A stretch of DNA of 64,000 nt from Corallococcus macrosporus DSM 14697 (lineage in GTDB: Bacteria; Myxococcota; Myxococcia; Myxococcales; Myxococcaceae): the NCBI RefSeq assembly GCF_002305895.1, contig NZ_CP022203.1, positions 8,404,001 through 8,468,000 of the forward strand, read 5' to 3'. Positions 8,036-16,416 of the stretch are shown here, in pieces. Position 1 is the first letter of the stretch, and each line of letters begins with the position of its first letter. The notes under the pieces were generated by a model. That model did not search any database and had not been told where the DNA came from. It was given only the letters and a program-made list of their open reading frames with translations. A program made the position numbers and the translations under genes.

Positions 8036-9871
8036 ATGGCCGCTGAGCGCGAACCGCGGGAGTCGCTGGAATCGCCGCGCGAGGACCTCCCCGCGGAGGA
8101 CCTGCGGCCCTACGCCCTGTCCTCGCGCGAGGGCCTGCCGCTGTCGGACCGGAGCCTGGCGGCGCGGCCCCAGAAGCGGGCGGACATGGTGCGCTGGCTC
8201 CACCCCGCGCAGCTCTTGCGCACGGGCCTGGACGCGGTGGTGGCAGCCGTCTTCGGCGCGCGCGCGGACCAGCGGCTCATCGAAGCGGTGGTGCGGCCAC
8301 AGGTGCCCTACTTCGACTACTCACAGGAGCCGATGCCGGAGGGCGGCTTCTGGCTGGACTATGTGTCGGACACGGGTGACGGCTGGAACTCCACCTACGC
8401 CGTGGCGCGGCTGCTGGCGCTGCCGGAGCTAGCGCTGGCCGTGCAGGGTCAGCCCCACGCGGAGTCCCACGACACGCAGCGGGGACGGCTGCTCATCTTC
8501 GGCGGGGACGGCGTGTACCCCGGGGCCAGCCGCGAGGTGTACGACGAGCGGCTGGTGCAGCCCTACGAGGCGGCCATGCGGCGCTCGCAGGCCCCCAGCC
8601 CGGACCTGTTCGTGATTCCGGGCAACCATGACTGGTACGACGGGCTCGGGGCCTTCTTGCGGTTGTTCTGCGCGAACCGGTGGATTGCCGGCCGGCGCAC
8701 GCGGCAGAGCCGCAGCTACTTCGCGCTGAAGCTGCCCCAGCGCTGGTGGCTCATCGGCACGGACGTGCAGCTCAACAGCGACATCGACGTGCCGCAGGTG
8801 GAGTACTTCCGCGAGGTGGCCAATCACATGGGCCCCGACGACCGCATCATCCTCTGCAACGCGGAGCCGGCGTGGATTCTGGCCGCCACCGAGCGGCGCA
8901 AGGGCACCTACCTGGAGAACAACCTGGAGTACCTCCAGGAGAAGGTCTTCGGCCGCCGCATCAACGTCTTCCTCGCGGGCGACCTGCACCACTACCGGCG
9001 GCACGAGGACGCGGGCGGTCGGCAGAAAATCACCGCGGGCGGCGGTGGCGCCTTCCTCCACCCCACGCACGCGCCCTCCGCCCACGTCCTGCGGGATGGC
9101 TACACGCTGCAGAAGAGCTTCCCGGACGAGTGGACGTCCCGGAGGCTGGCGCGGCAGAACCTGCTCCTCATCCGGCACAGCCCCTGGTTCGGCTTGATGA
9201 CGGGCGCGCTGTACCTGCTGCTGGCGCTGGCGGCCTACGCGGAGGTGGGCTCGTTCGGGGTGTCGCGGCTCCCCGACGTCATCCTCGCGGTGGCCAACAG
9301 CATGGTGGCCCGGCCGTGGACGCTGGTGCTGGGCATGGGCACCATCGCCGGGCTCATCGGGATGGCGGACTCGGCCTTCGGCAAGTGGCGCACGCTGGCG
9401 GGCGCGCTCCATGGGCTGGGGCACATCGCCGCGGCCTTCTTCGTGGCCTGGGGCGCCACCTACTTCACGGTGAGCTGCCTGGGCGTCTGCCCCGAGCTCT
9501 CCGCGGACGGCATCCACTGCGAAGCCGGCTGGTGGCACCTGGCGGGCAAGTTCCTGCTGTCCTCCAGCCTCACCTTCCTGGGCGGCTTCCTGGTGGGGCC
9601 CTTCGTCATGGGCCTGTACCTGTGGTTGAGCGTCAACGGCTTCGGCGCGCACTCCAACGAGGCGTTCATCTCGCTCGCCTCGCCTGACTGGAAGAACTTC
9701 CTGCGCATGCGCATTGGCGAGGACGGCCGGCTCACCGTCTTCCCCGTGGGCATCGAGCGCGTGCCCCGCAGGTGGAAGGAGACGCACGCCGGCCCCTACT
9801 CGCCCGCGTTCGACCCGGATGACCCGAAGGCCACCGAGCCCGTGCTCATCGAGCCGCCCATCCGTGTGTGA
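8036..9871 (+). CDS. Metallophosphoesterase with C-terminal membrane domain
   Basis: 611 residues. After a soluble N-terminal 130 residues comes a calcineurin-like domain: LLIFGGDGVYPGAS (first metal motif), PDLFVIPGNHDWYDG (GNHD), and INVFLAGDLHHYRRHE (GDxHH). Residues 385-545 hold about four to five membrane helices (for example ALYLLLALAAYAE and FLLSSSLTFLGGFLVG). A soluble tail follows. The catalytic domain is therefore probably tethered to the inner membrane. The substrate (cyclic nucleotide, phospholipid or phosphoprotein) is not evident. Stands alone. Confidence 0.85.
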   Translation: MAAEREPRESLESPREDLPAEDLRPYALSSREGLPLSDRSLAARPQKRADMVRWLHPAQLLRTGLDAVVAAVFGARADQRLIEAVVRPQVPYFDYSQEPMPEGGFWLDYVSDTGDGWNSTYAVARLLALPELALAVQGQPHAESHDTQRGRLLIFGGDGVYPGASREVYDERLVQPYEAAMRRSQAPSPDLFVIPGNHDWYDGLGAFLRLFCANRWIAGRRTRQSRSYFALKLPQRWWLIGTDVQLNSDIDVPQVEYFREVANHMGPDDRIILCNAEPAWILAATERRKGTYLENNLEYLQEKVFGRRINVFLAGDLHHYRRHEDAGGRQKITAGGGGAFLHPTHAPSAHVLRDGYTLQKSFPDEWTSRRLARQNLLLIRHSPWFGLMTGALYLLLALAAYAEVGSFGVSRLPDVILAVANSMVARPWTLVLGMGTIAGLIGMADSAFGKWRTLAGALHGLGHIAAAFFVAWGATYFTVSCLGVCPELSADGIHCEAGWWHLAGKFLLSSSLTFLGGFLVGPFVMGLYLWLSVNGFGAHSNEAFISLASPDWKNFLRMRIGEDGRLTVFPVGIERVPRRWKETHAGPYSPAFDPDDPKATEPVLIEPPIRV

Positions 9872-9997
9872 GCCGTGCCCCCACCACGCGTCACTTCGCG
9901 CGGTTGAGCCAGCCCCGCGCGTTGGCACGCGAATGGCTCAGGTGGAGCCTCGTCGCATCCTTCCCCCAGGAGCGCCGCCGCGGAGTAGACAGGGGCC

Positions 9998-10702
9998 ATG
10001 AGCGTCCCTGTCTTCATCTACCTGACCCCGCCGGAAGGACTCATCCCCCTGCTGACGCCGGAGCGGCTCGCGGCCTTCCGGGAGTGGTTCTCGCGTGAGG
10101 TCCACGAGAGCCTGGACGCGGGAGAAACACCGGACGAGGACCAGCAGGCCCTCATCGGCTTCGTGGACCACCTGCTCCAGCAGGGCTCCGAGGCCCTGCG
10201 CAAACCGCCCGAGCGCTTCCAGGATTCGGTGCTGGAGCTGCTCGACGAGGTCTCCGACTACTTCACCCGCGAGGAGGCCGGCATCCCCGATGGCATGGAG
10301 CTGGCGACGGAGCTCAAGCCCACCGAGCAGGAAGTCCGGGCCTCGGACATCGTCATCGCGGAGACCTGCCCCAAGCGGACGCTGGACCTGTGGCGGCACC
10401 TCGTCTGGGGCCGGGCCCCGGACCGCGTCGTCGCGGAGGGCATCGGCCTGCGGCGCAACTTCCCCTCCATGGGCTACTGGACGGCCACCGAGGCCCGGCA
10501 GGTGCGCGACGACCTCCGCCAGCACCTGGGCGAGGCCCCCGACTATCAGCCGCTGACGGGCAAGGCCCGCTTCATGACGTCGCTGCGCCGGATGCTGTCG
10601 GCGACGGGCCGGGCCGCGCCCCCCACCCCGGCGATTCACGCCATCACCCAGGCGGTGAACCGGGCGTCCCGCGAGGGCGCGGGCCTGCTGTTCGCGCGCT
10701 AG
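9998..10702 (+). CDS. Conserved hypothetical cytoplasmic protein
   Basis: 234 residues, opening MSVPVFIYLTPPEGLIPLLT, with mixed alpha/beta composition and no signal peptide or membrane helix. Features that can be described: an acidic helical stretch (residues 40-90) and a C-terminal block with GYWTATEARQVRDDLRQHLG. The latter resembles the tail of DUF1877-type proteins only in spacing; I do not recognise the family. Its TAG overlaps the stop of the convergent MocR gene by three bases. Confidence 0.7.
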   Translation: MSVPVFIYLTPPEGLIPLLTPERLAAFREWFSREVHESLDAGETPDEDQQALIGFVDHLLQQGSEALRKPPERFQDSVLELLDEVSDYFTREEAGIPDGMELATELKPTEQEVRASDIVIAETCPKRTLDLWRHLVWGRAPDRVVAEGIGLRRNFPSMGYWTATEARQVRDDLRQHLGEAPDYQPLTGKARFMTSLRRMLSATGRAAPPTPAIHAITQAVNRASREGAGLLFAR

Positions 10703-12135
10703 GCCAGGCTGCGCGCCAGCGCCCCCAGCGTGGACATGGCCGCCTCGATGCGAGGTGTCCACGGGTGGCCACAGCTCAGCCGGAAGCAGTGGCGGAACGA
10801 GTCCATCCGCGCGGAGAAGATGGGCCCAGGGGCGATGCTGATGCCCGCCTCCAGCGCCTTCGCGTTCAGCACCAGCGCGTCCACCTGCTGCGGCAGCTCC
10901 ACCCAGAGCAGCGCGCCGCCGGAGGGGCGCGTCACGCGCGTGCCCTCGGGGAAGGACTCCGCCACGGCCTCGGCCATGCGCTCCACCTGCGCGGCCAGGC
11001 GGCGGCGCAGGGAGCGCAGGTGCCTGTCATAGCCTCCATTCTGGAGGAAGCGCGCAATCGCATACTGGGGCACCGTGGCGGTCGTCACGGAGGTGGAGAA
11101 CTTGAGCAGCTCCACCCGCTCCCGGAAGCGCCCCGGCGCCACGTAGCCCACGCGGAAGCCCGGCGCGAGCGTCTTCGAGAACGAGCTGCACAAGAGCACG
11201 TTGCCCCGCGTGTCGAAAGCCTTGCATGAGCGCGGGCGCTCGGGGCCGAAGTGCAGGTCGCCGTAGATGTCGTCCTCGATGAGCGGCACGTCGTGCGCGT
11301 CCAGCAGGTTCACCAGCCGCTGGCGCCGCACGTCGGGCATGCAGCTCCCCACCGGGTTGCTGAAGCTGGGCACCACCAGCACCGCCGCGATGCGCCGCCG
11401 CGTCAGCGCCGCCTCCAGCGCCTCCATCTGCATGCCGTTGCGCGGGCAGCAGGGAATCTCCAGCGCGCGCAGCCCCAGCGCTTCAATCGCCTGCAGCGTG
11501 CCGTAGTAGGCGGGGGACTCGATGGCGATGGTGTCCCCCGGACGGGCCACCGCGAGCAGGCACAGGTGGATGGCCTCGGACGTGCCGAAGGTGGTGATGA
11601 AGTCATCCGCGGACAGCGAGCAGCCCCAGTCCAGGGAGCGGCGCGCGAGCTGCTGGCGCAGCTCCAGGCACCCGGGCAGCACGTCGTACAGGATGCTCCG
11701 GTCGCGAGACTCGCGGCTGAGCGCGTTCAGCTCGCGGTACAGCCTGCGCACCGGCAGCAGCTCCGGCGAAGGCGAGGCGGCCCCCAGCTTCACCATGCGG
11801 GCGTCCCCCATGGACTGGTAGACGCTCGCGACCAGCCCGCTCACCGTGACGGCGGTGGCGCTGGACGCGGGCCGGGACAGCTCGGGCTCGGCCAACCGGG
11901 GGCGCTCACGGCGGCGCACGTAGTGGCCGGACTGCGGCCGCGTCTCGATGAGCCCCAGGGACTCCAGGTGCAGGTAGGCCTGGAGGACGGTGGAGATGCT
12001 CACCCGCTCGCGCAGGCTGAGCTGCCGCACCGACGGCAGTCTGTCTCCATGCTGCAAGGTGCCCGAGGAGATGGCGTCCGCGATTCGCTCGGCCACCTGT
12101 TCGTAGAGCTTTGCTTTGTGTGCCACCGCGCCCAT
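10699..12135 (-). CDS. MocR/PdxR-type regulator: GntR HTH fused to class I aminotransferase
   Basis: 478 residues from the ATG at 12135, preceded by GGGAGGAG. Residues 8-72 form a GntR winged helix (KLYEQVAERIADAISSGTL, GDRLPSVRQLSLRERVSIST). Residues 110-478 are a fold-type I PLP domain: SPAYYGTLQAIEALG, PSFSNPVGSCMPDVRR, LIEDDIYGDL and the PLP lysine motif SSFSKTLAPGFRVGYV. MocR proteins sense PLP or an amino-acid adduct and activate or repress a divergent gene. Here the divergent gene is the DUF2917 protein, and a 14-bp inverted repeat sits between them. Confidence 0.93.
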   Translation of the reverse strand: MGAVAHKAKLYEQVAERIADAISSGTLQHGDRLPSVRQLSLRERVSISTVLQAYLHLESLGLIETRPQSGHYVRRRERPRLAEPELSRPASSATAVTVSGLVASVYQSMGDARMVKLGAASPSPELLPVRRLYRELNALSRESRDRSILYDVLPGCLELRQQLARRSLDWGCSLSADDFITTFGTSEAIHLCLLAVARPGDTIAIESPAYYGTLQAIEALGLRALEIPCCPRNGMQMEALEAALTRRRIAAVLVVPSFSNPVGSCMPDVRRQRLVNLLDAHDVPLIEDDIYGDLHFGPERPRSCKAFDTRGNVLLCSSFSKTLAPGFRVGYVAPGRFRERVELLKFSTSVTTATVPQYAIARFLQNGGYDRHLRSLRRRLAAQVERMAEAVAESFPEGTRVTRPSGGALLWVELPQQVDALVLNAKALEAGISIAPGPIFSARMDSFRHCFRLSCGHPWTPRIEAAMSTLGALARSLA

Positions 12136-12223
12136 GGCTCCTCCCGAAGTGAGCCGCATCCACGACGGCCGGCATCGGAGACGAGAACGGGCCCGCTGCC
12201 CAGATACAGCTCGCATCAACCGC

Positions 12224-12260
12224 GACCGGCACAGTTCGTTGGAGCTGAACTGTACCGGTC
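12224..12260. promoter_or_regulatory. Likely MocR operator: 14-bp inverted repeat
   Basis: GACCGGCACAGTTC (12224-12237) and GAACTGTACCGGTC (12247-12260) are inverted repeats matching at 13 of 14 positions with a 9-base spacer. It lies in the 202-bp divergent gap, 89 bases from the MocR start and 78 bases from the DUF2917 start. The centre-to-centre spacing of about 23 bp fits two turns of the helix, as expected for a dimeric GntR-type HTH. Function is inferred from position and symmetry. Confidence 0.75.
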
Positions 12261-12337
12261 ACAATCCCGCCTGTCTGAATCTGTTCCGCCACCGCGACGG
12301 GGCGCATCTTGGACGCCCTGGAGTGGAGGACGCGGCG

Positions 12338-12679
12338 ATGTGGGACTGGATGAGGACGGTGGTGAACGGGCTGCGGTTCGAGGCGGCGCCCGCGCGGAGC
12401 GTGGGCCCGGTTCACCTGGCCCAGGGCGGTCTCTGGAGTCAGCACACCCGGAGCGGTCATCCCCTGACGCTGACCTGCCGCGCGGGCCTGCTGTGGCTCA
12501 CCTGCGAGGGGGACGAGCGGGACTACGTGCTGCACCCTGGCGACACGCTGCGCCTGAAGCGCCCGGGGCACGTGGTGGTGCAGGCGCTGAGGCCCTCGCG
12601 CTTCTGCCTGATGGAGCGCGCGCCCGCGCCGTCGCCCTGCACCCCGCCACCGCCAGGGCACGGAGCGCCGGTCCGGTAG
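12338..12679 (+). CDS. DUF2917 family protein
   Basis: 113 residues from the ATG at 12338 with GGAGG eight bases upstream. The body has the DUF2917 cupin-like pattern: PLTLTCRAGLLWLTCEGD, DYVLHPGDTLRLKRPG and VVVQALRPSRFCL. The C-terminus is a Pro-rich tail. No enzyme activity is established for the family. Divergent pairing with a MocR regulator suggests it is the regulated target. Confidence 0.88.
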   Translation: MWDWMRTVVNGLRFEAAPARSVGPVHLAQGGLWSQHTRSGHPLTLTCRAGLLWLTCEGDERDYVLHPGDTLRLKRPGHVVVQALRPSRFCLMERAPAPSPCTPPPPGHGAPVR

Positions 12680-12779
12680 CGAGGCGCTCCCGTCGGTCAT
12701 CTCGTGGAGTGGGCTGTCGATGGGCACCTCCGGCCCGCCGTGCCTCGACCGGTGCACACCGCGGTAGTACCTTGCCGGC

Positions 12780-13142
12780 ATGCTGGTCATCCGACCCTCG
12801 CAGATGCATGCCTTCCAGGGGGCAGCCGAAACAGGGCTCCTGGAGGCCTTCGCGGAGCGGGTGCGCGAATTCTGGCCGCACTCGGCCCAGGCGCTGGGCC
12901 CCGAGCGGCTCCGGACACGCATCCAGGCCGCCGTCGCGCTCGCCCGGCGCCACGGCATCCACGCCCGGACGGACGTGCTCAGGGTGGTCAACGCGGCCAT
13001 GGCGCTCGATGACGACTTCACGCCAGCGCCCCGGCTCGACTGGGTCGTCCCCCTCCTGGAGAACGCCTCGCTCCATCCCTCCGACCGGGTGGCGAGGCTG
13101 TCCTCCCGCGTCCTCGAACATCTGCAAGGCGTCGAGCCATGA
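12780..13142 (+). CDS. Small helical protein, possibly associated with a contractile secretion system
   Basis: 120 residues: MLVIRPSQMHAFQGAAETGL, then a helix with FAERVREFWPHSAQAL, RIQAAVALARRHGIHARTDV and a C-terminal helical hairpin. The I-R-x-x-Q-M opening and the R-H-G-I-x-x-x-x-D-V block resemble small proteins often encoded next to type VI VgrG/effector genes in delta-proteobacteria; this is a recollection of pattern, not a search result. The stop overlaps the next start as ATGA. No signal peptide. Confidence 0.7.
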   Translation: MLVIRPSQMHAFQGAAETGLLEAFAERVREFWPHSAQALGPERLRTRIQAAVALARRHGIHARTDVLRVVNAAMALDDDFTPAPRLDWVVPLLENASLHPSDRVARLSSRVLEHLQGVEP

Positions 13143-13663
13143 GCCTCCTCGATGACCTGGCGCGGCGCGGGCCGGTGGCCAACCCCTTCTCGCCGGCGCC
13201 TCCCCGCGGCAGTCCTCCCCCCAGGGATGACCCGGAGGAGTCCTTCACGCGCATGGAGTCCGCGCTCGACACGGAGCTGGAGGTCCAGGAGGTCGAGTCC
13301 GCCATTCTCCCCTGTGAGTCCCCCTGGCTCGACCTGAGCCTGACGGACCCGGAGGGCAGCCCCGCCGCGGGCATGCCCTACACGCTCACCGCCCCGGGGC
13401 TCGGCACGTTGACGGGGACCCTGGACGACCAGGGTCGTGCCCACTTCGAGAACCGGGAGCTGGGAGCGGGCCCGTGGAACGTCGAAACCGAGGTCCACTA
13501 CGACGACGAGGGCGCGCCCACCCGCTATGACCTCACCCTGGTCCGCGCGCCCTCCGAACAGGCGCCCGCGTCCTCGCCCCCGCCAGGCGACCAGGCCCCG
13601 CTCTCGCTGACGCGCTTCGAGTTCTCCCCGCCCAACCTCGATGAGCGAGACCGCGGTCAGTAG
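13139..13663 (+). CDS. Beta-sandwich (carboxypeptidase-regulatory-like) domain protein
   Basis: 174 residues. Residues 60-120 form one small beta-sandwich unit: WLDLSLTDPEGSPAAGMPYT, LTGTLDDQGRAHFENRELGA. This is the pattern of the immunoglobulin-like extensions found at type VI VgrG tips and in surface proteins. The N-terminal 55 residues are disordered and acidic; the C-terminal 40 are Pro-rich. Coupled to the upstream 120-residue gene by ATGA. It ends convergently with the nuclease/propeller gene, overlapping it by seven bases. A structural or adaptor role is inferred. Confidence 0.7.
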   Translation: MSLLDDLARRGPVANPFSPAPPRGSPPPRDDPEESFTRMESALDTELEVQEVESAILPCESPWLDLSLTDPEGSPAAGMPYTLTAPGLGTLTGTLDDQGRAHFENRELGAGPWNVETEVHYDDEGAPTRYDLTLVRAPSEQAPASSPPPGDQAPLSLTRFEFSPPNLDERDRGQ

Positions 13664-16383
13664 GTGAAGTCCGCCGTCACCGGGAGGTGGTCGCTGATGC
13701 CGCTGGTCTTCCCGAGCCGGATCTTCAAGAAGATGGACTTGGAGTTGAAGACGTTATCGGCGATTGGATCCGTAGGACCCAAGCCCTTCGTAAAGCGGTA
13801 GTCCGCCAGGACGCCTGCCACCAGGTCGATGACGTGGGCATTGGCAGCCGCCACGTGCCCCTTGGCGATGATGTTGTCGTAGGCGTGCTCCCGGTATTGG
13901 TCCCAGACCGCCCGCCCCTTCTTGAGGCTCGAGCGGACGGCGGACTGGACGAGCGTCATGCTGACCGGAGCGTTCGTGAAGCTCTGGAGGACGCCACGGT
14001 CGAGCGAATGACCATCCGCGTCGTCATTGGTGCACTCGGGAGCGGTGGTGGGGTTGGGCACGCCACACAGATTCAGGTCGCCCACATAGACAATCCGGGT
14101 CACGGGGTCGGTCCCATCGAACACGTCCTGGGTGAGCAGCTCGCTCACGCCATCGCGCGCCTTGCGGTTGAGATTCGTGCCGCCGTACGTGGGCGAGGGC
14201 GCGTGCTGCGCCACCAGATTGAACAGGTGCCCGCTGGAGAGGTCCTTGAACTGGACGAGGAAGGGACAGCTCTCGCGCTCATTGAGGATGCGCCAGTTCA
14301 AGGCACCGCCCAGGACATTCGTCAGCAGCTGGGGGTCGTAGCTGTCACCAGGCGCCACGCGGTGCGGACCGGGCATGCCCGCCTGCGCACCCGCGACCAG
14401 GACCTGCACGGCATCACCATCCCCGGTCGGAGTCCAGCGCAGCTCATTGCTGGCGGAGTCGACCCAGCTCACGAAGTCATGGTCATGGCCCACCGTGAGG
14501 CAGGTCGGCTGTCCCGCCGCGGCGGCCTCAACGAAGTCTTCGGGAGTCGAGCCATCGAGCTCCGCCTGACGGATGGTGTGGGTGGCGCCGTCGACCCAAT
14601 AGAGCTTGTCGGAGCGGTTGGAGACGGCGAGGCTCGTGGGCTGCCCCGCGTCGGCACTGGCCACGCACGTGGCCGCCACGTAGGTCGCGAGCGGCGCGGC
14701 TCGAAGCTCCTGGCGCGAAGCGTCCGCCCAGTAGAGGTCGGTGTCTGAAACCGCGAGCGCGACGGGCGCTCCCGCATCGGCCGCGCTCACGCGAAGGGTG
14801 GCGCCGGTGCCATCGAGCGCGGAGCTCCAGATGGCGCCCGTCATGCCGTCCACCCAGAACAGCCCGTTCGTGGAGTGCGCGCACACGGCGCCGCCTATCG
14901 CGGGCAGCGCGTCCGGGTGGCTCCCGTCCAGGTTCGCGTGCCGCACCGTGCGCGCCGTCCCCGCATCCACCCAGTAGAGCCGGGCGTTGTCCGTCCCAAG
15001 CCACCGGGGCTGGCCCGCGTCAGCGGCCGCGACACACAGCGCCTGGCCCGTTCCATCCGGGTTCGCCCGGTAGATGTCGTTGGCCGGGTTGACCCAGTAG
15101 AGCACCCCATTGCCCTCGTGCAGTCCCCGAGGCGCGCCGCCCACCGCGATGATGCTTCCAGGATGGCTCCCATCCAGGTTCGCGCGATGGATGTCGTTGC
15201 CGTCGTCCCAGTAGAGGCCGCTGGGCGCCACGAGCAGTCCGGCGGGCCCCCCCGCGGTCGCGACGACCGTCGCCGCGGTGCTGCTGCTCACGTCGTAGCC
15301 GCGAATCTCGCCGCTCGCGCCGTCCACCCAGTAGAGCATGTGCAGGTGCGCCCCCAGCGAGCGCGGGGTCCCCGCCACCGCCGTCAGCACCAGGTCCTGA
15401 ACGGTCATGCTGACGGTATCCAGGGCGCGGATGGACTGCGTCGCGGTGGCCACCCAGGCCAGGTTGCCGCCGATGACCGTGAGGTCCCTGGGCCCTCCTG
15501 CCCCCATGGCGGACACCACGTCCGTGACGTTCTGACCGTCCAGGTCCGCCCTCCGGATGCTCCCGCTGGCCCCCTCAATCCAGAAGAGCTGTCCGCCGGC
15601 CACGCGCAGGTCCACGGGCTGGCCGGCCGCGGCACCGGCCACACGCAAGGTGGAGGCGCCCGACGGAGCCGCGGTCGACCAGATGGCGTGCGTGCTCGCG
15701 TCGACCCAGTACACCTCGCCCACCCCCGGGGCCGGGACGCACTGGGACGGACTCCTCGCCGACAGGCAGGAGAGCACCTGCGTGACGTTGGCCCCGTCGA
15801 GGTCGCACCGGGAGAGGCCTTGCGCGCGGTGGTCCATCCAGTAGAGGTGCGGCGTGGCGGGCTCGATGCAGGAGGACTTGGGGTCGATGCCAAAGGAAGC
15901 CACCGCGCCTCGTCCCTGGTGGAGCTCGCCCTCCACCAACGAGTGCGGGAGGGTGGTCTGGTCCACCCAATGGAGCGTGCCCTCTCGGGCGGTGAGGGTC
16001 TCCCATTCATCGCCCCCTGGCACCCGCGTGTCCGGTCCCACGAAGGCCACGGTGCGCGAGTTGTAGAGCACGCAGACAGCCTCGCCCTTCCCCTTCCGCT
16101 GCTTGGCGTAGATGCAGAGGGGGGTGATGGCGCGCCAGAAGCGGCCGTTGTGGCGTGCCCGCAGCTTGGCGAGCAGTTGGACCGCGCCATCCGGCCCCGA
16201 GCCTTCCGCCACATCCCCCACGGGCGCGCGCTTGCAGACGGGCTCGATGATGACGAACACGTCGTAGGCGGGGTCGTTCCCGGCCGGATGAAGCAGCTCC
16301 AGGACCCGGGTCGTCTCCTCGGCCTTGCTCCAGAGGGATTTGGCGAAGTTGAAGATGTTCCAGCTCAGGATGCGCACGGGCAT
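13657..16383 (-). CDS. Endonuclease/exonuclease/phosphatase-fold protein with inserted YWTD-type beta-propeller
   Basis: 908 residues. Residues 1-125 are the N-terminal half of an EEP (DNase I-like) fold: RILSWNIFNFAKS with the metal-binding Asn, VFVIIEPV with the catalytic Glu, and GEAVCVLYNSRTVAF. Residues about 135-680 are 12-13 repeats of roughly 42 residues, each with an LYWVD-type strand and a following R-A-N-L-D-G turn, as in LDL-receptor YWTD propellers; this is enough for two six-bladed propellers. Residues 682-908 complete the EEP fold: VAQHAP (His), VYVGDLNLCG (GDLN), AYDNIIAKG and GISDHLPVTADF (SDH). All usual catalytic residues are present, so activity is plausible. No signal peptide. 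It follows the 544-residue gene after 33 bases and is probably in one operon with it. Confidence 0.9.
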   Translation of the reverse strand: MPVRILSWNIFNFAKSLWSKAEETTRVLELLHPAGNDPAYDVFVIIEPVCKRAPVGDVAEGSGPDGAVQLLAKLRARHNGRFWRAITPLCIYAKQRKGKGEAVCVLYNSRTVAFVGPDTRVPGGDEWETLTAREGTLHWVDQTTLPHSLVEGELHQGRGAVASFGIDPKSSCIEPATPHLYWMDHRAQGLSRCDLDGANVTQVLSCLSARSPSQCVPAPGVGEVYWVDASTHAIWSTAAPSGASTLRVAGAAAGQPVDLRVAGGQLFWIEGASGSIRRADLDGQNVTDVVSAMGAGGPRDLTVIGGNLAWVATATQSIRALDTVSMTVQDLVLTAVAGTPRSLGAHLHMLYWVDGASGEIRGYDVSSSTAATVVATAGGPAGLLVAPSGLYWDDGNDIHRANLDGSHPGSIIAVGGAPRGLHEGNGVLYWVNPANDIYRANPDGTGQALCVAAADAGQPRWLGTDNARLYWVDAGTARTVRHANLDGSHPDALPAIGGAVCAHSTNGLFWVDGMTGAIWSSALDGTGATLRVSAADAGAPVALAVSDTDLYWADASRQELRAAPLATYVAATCVASADAGQPTSLAVSNRSDKLYWVDGATHTIRQAELDGSTPEDFVEAAAAGQPTCLTVGHDHDFVSWVDSASNELRWTPTGDGDAVQVLVAGAQAGMPGPHRVAPGDSYDPQLLTNVLGGALNWRILNERESCPFLVQFKDLSSGHLFNLVAQHAPSPTYGGTNLNRKARDGVSELLTQDVFDGTDPVTRIVYVGDLNLCGVPNPTTAPECTNDDADGHSLDRGVLQSFTNAPVSMTLVQSAVRSSLKKGRAVWDQYREHAYDNIIAKGHVAAANAHVIDLVAGVLADYRFTKGLGPTDPIADNVFNSKSIFLKIRLGKTSGISDHLPVTADFTY

Positions 16384-16416
16384 TTCAGGCGGACTCCGGG
16401 TGCCGGGGACGGCGGC

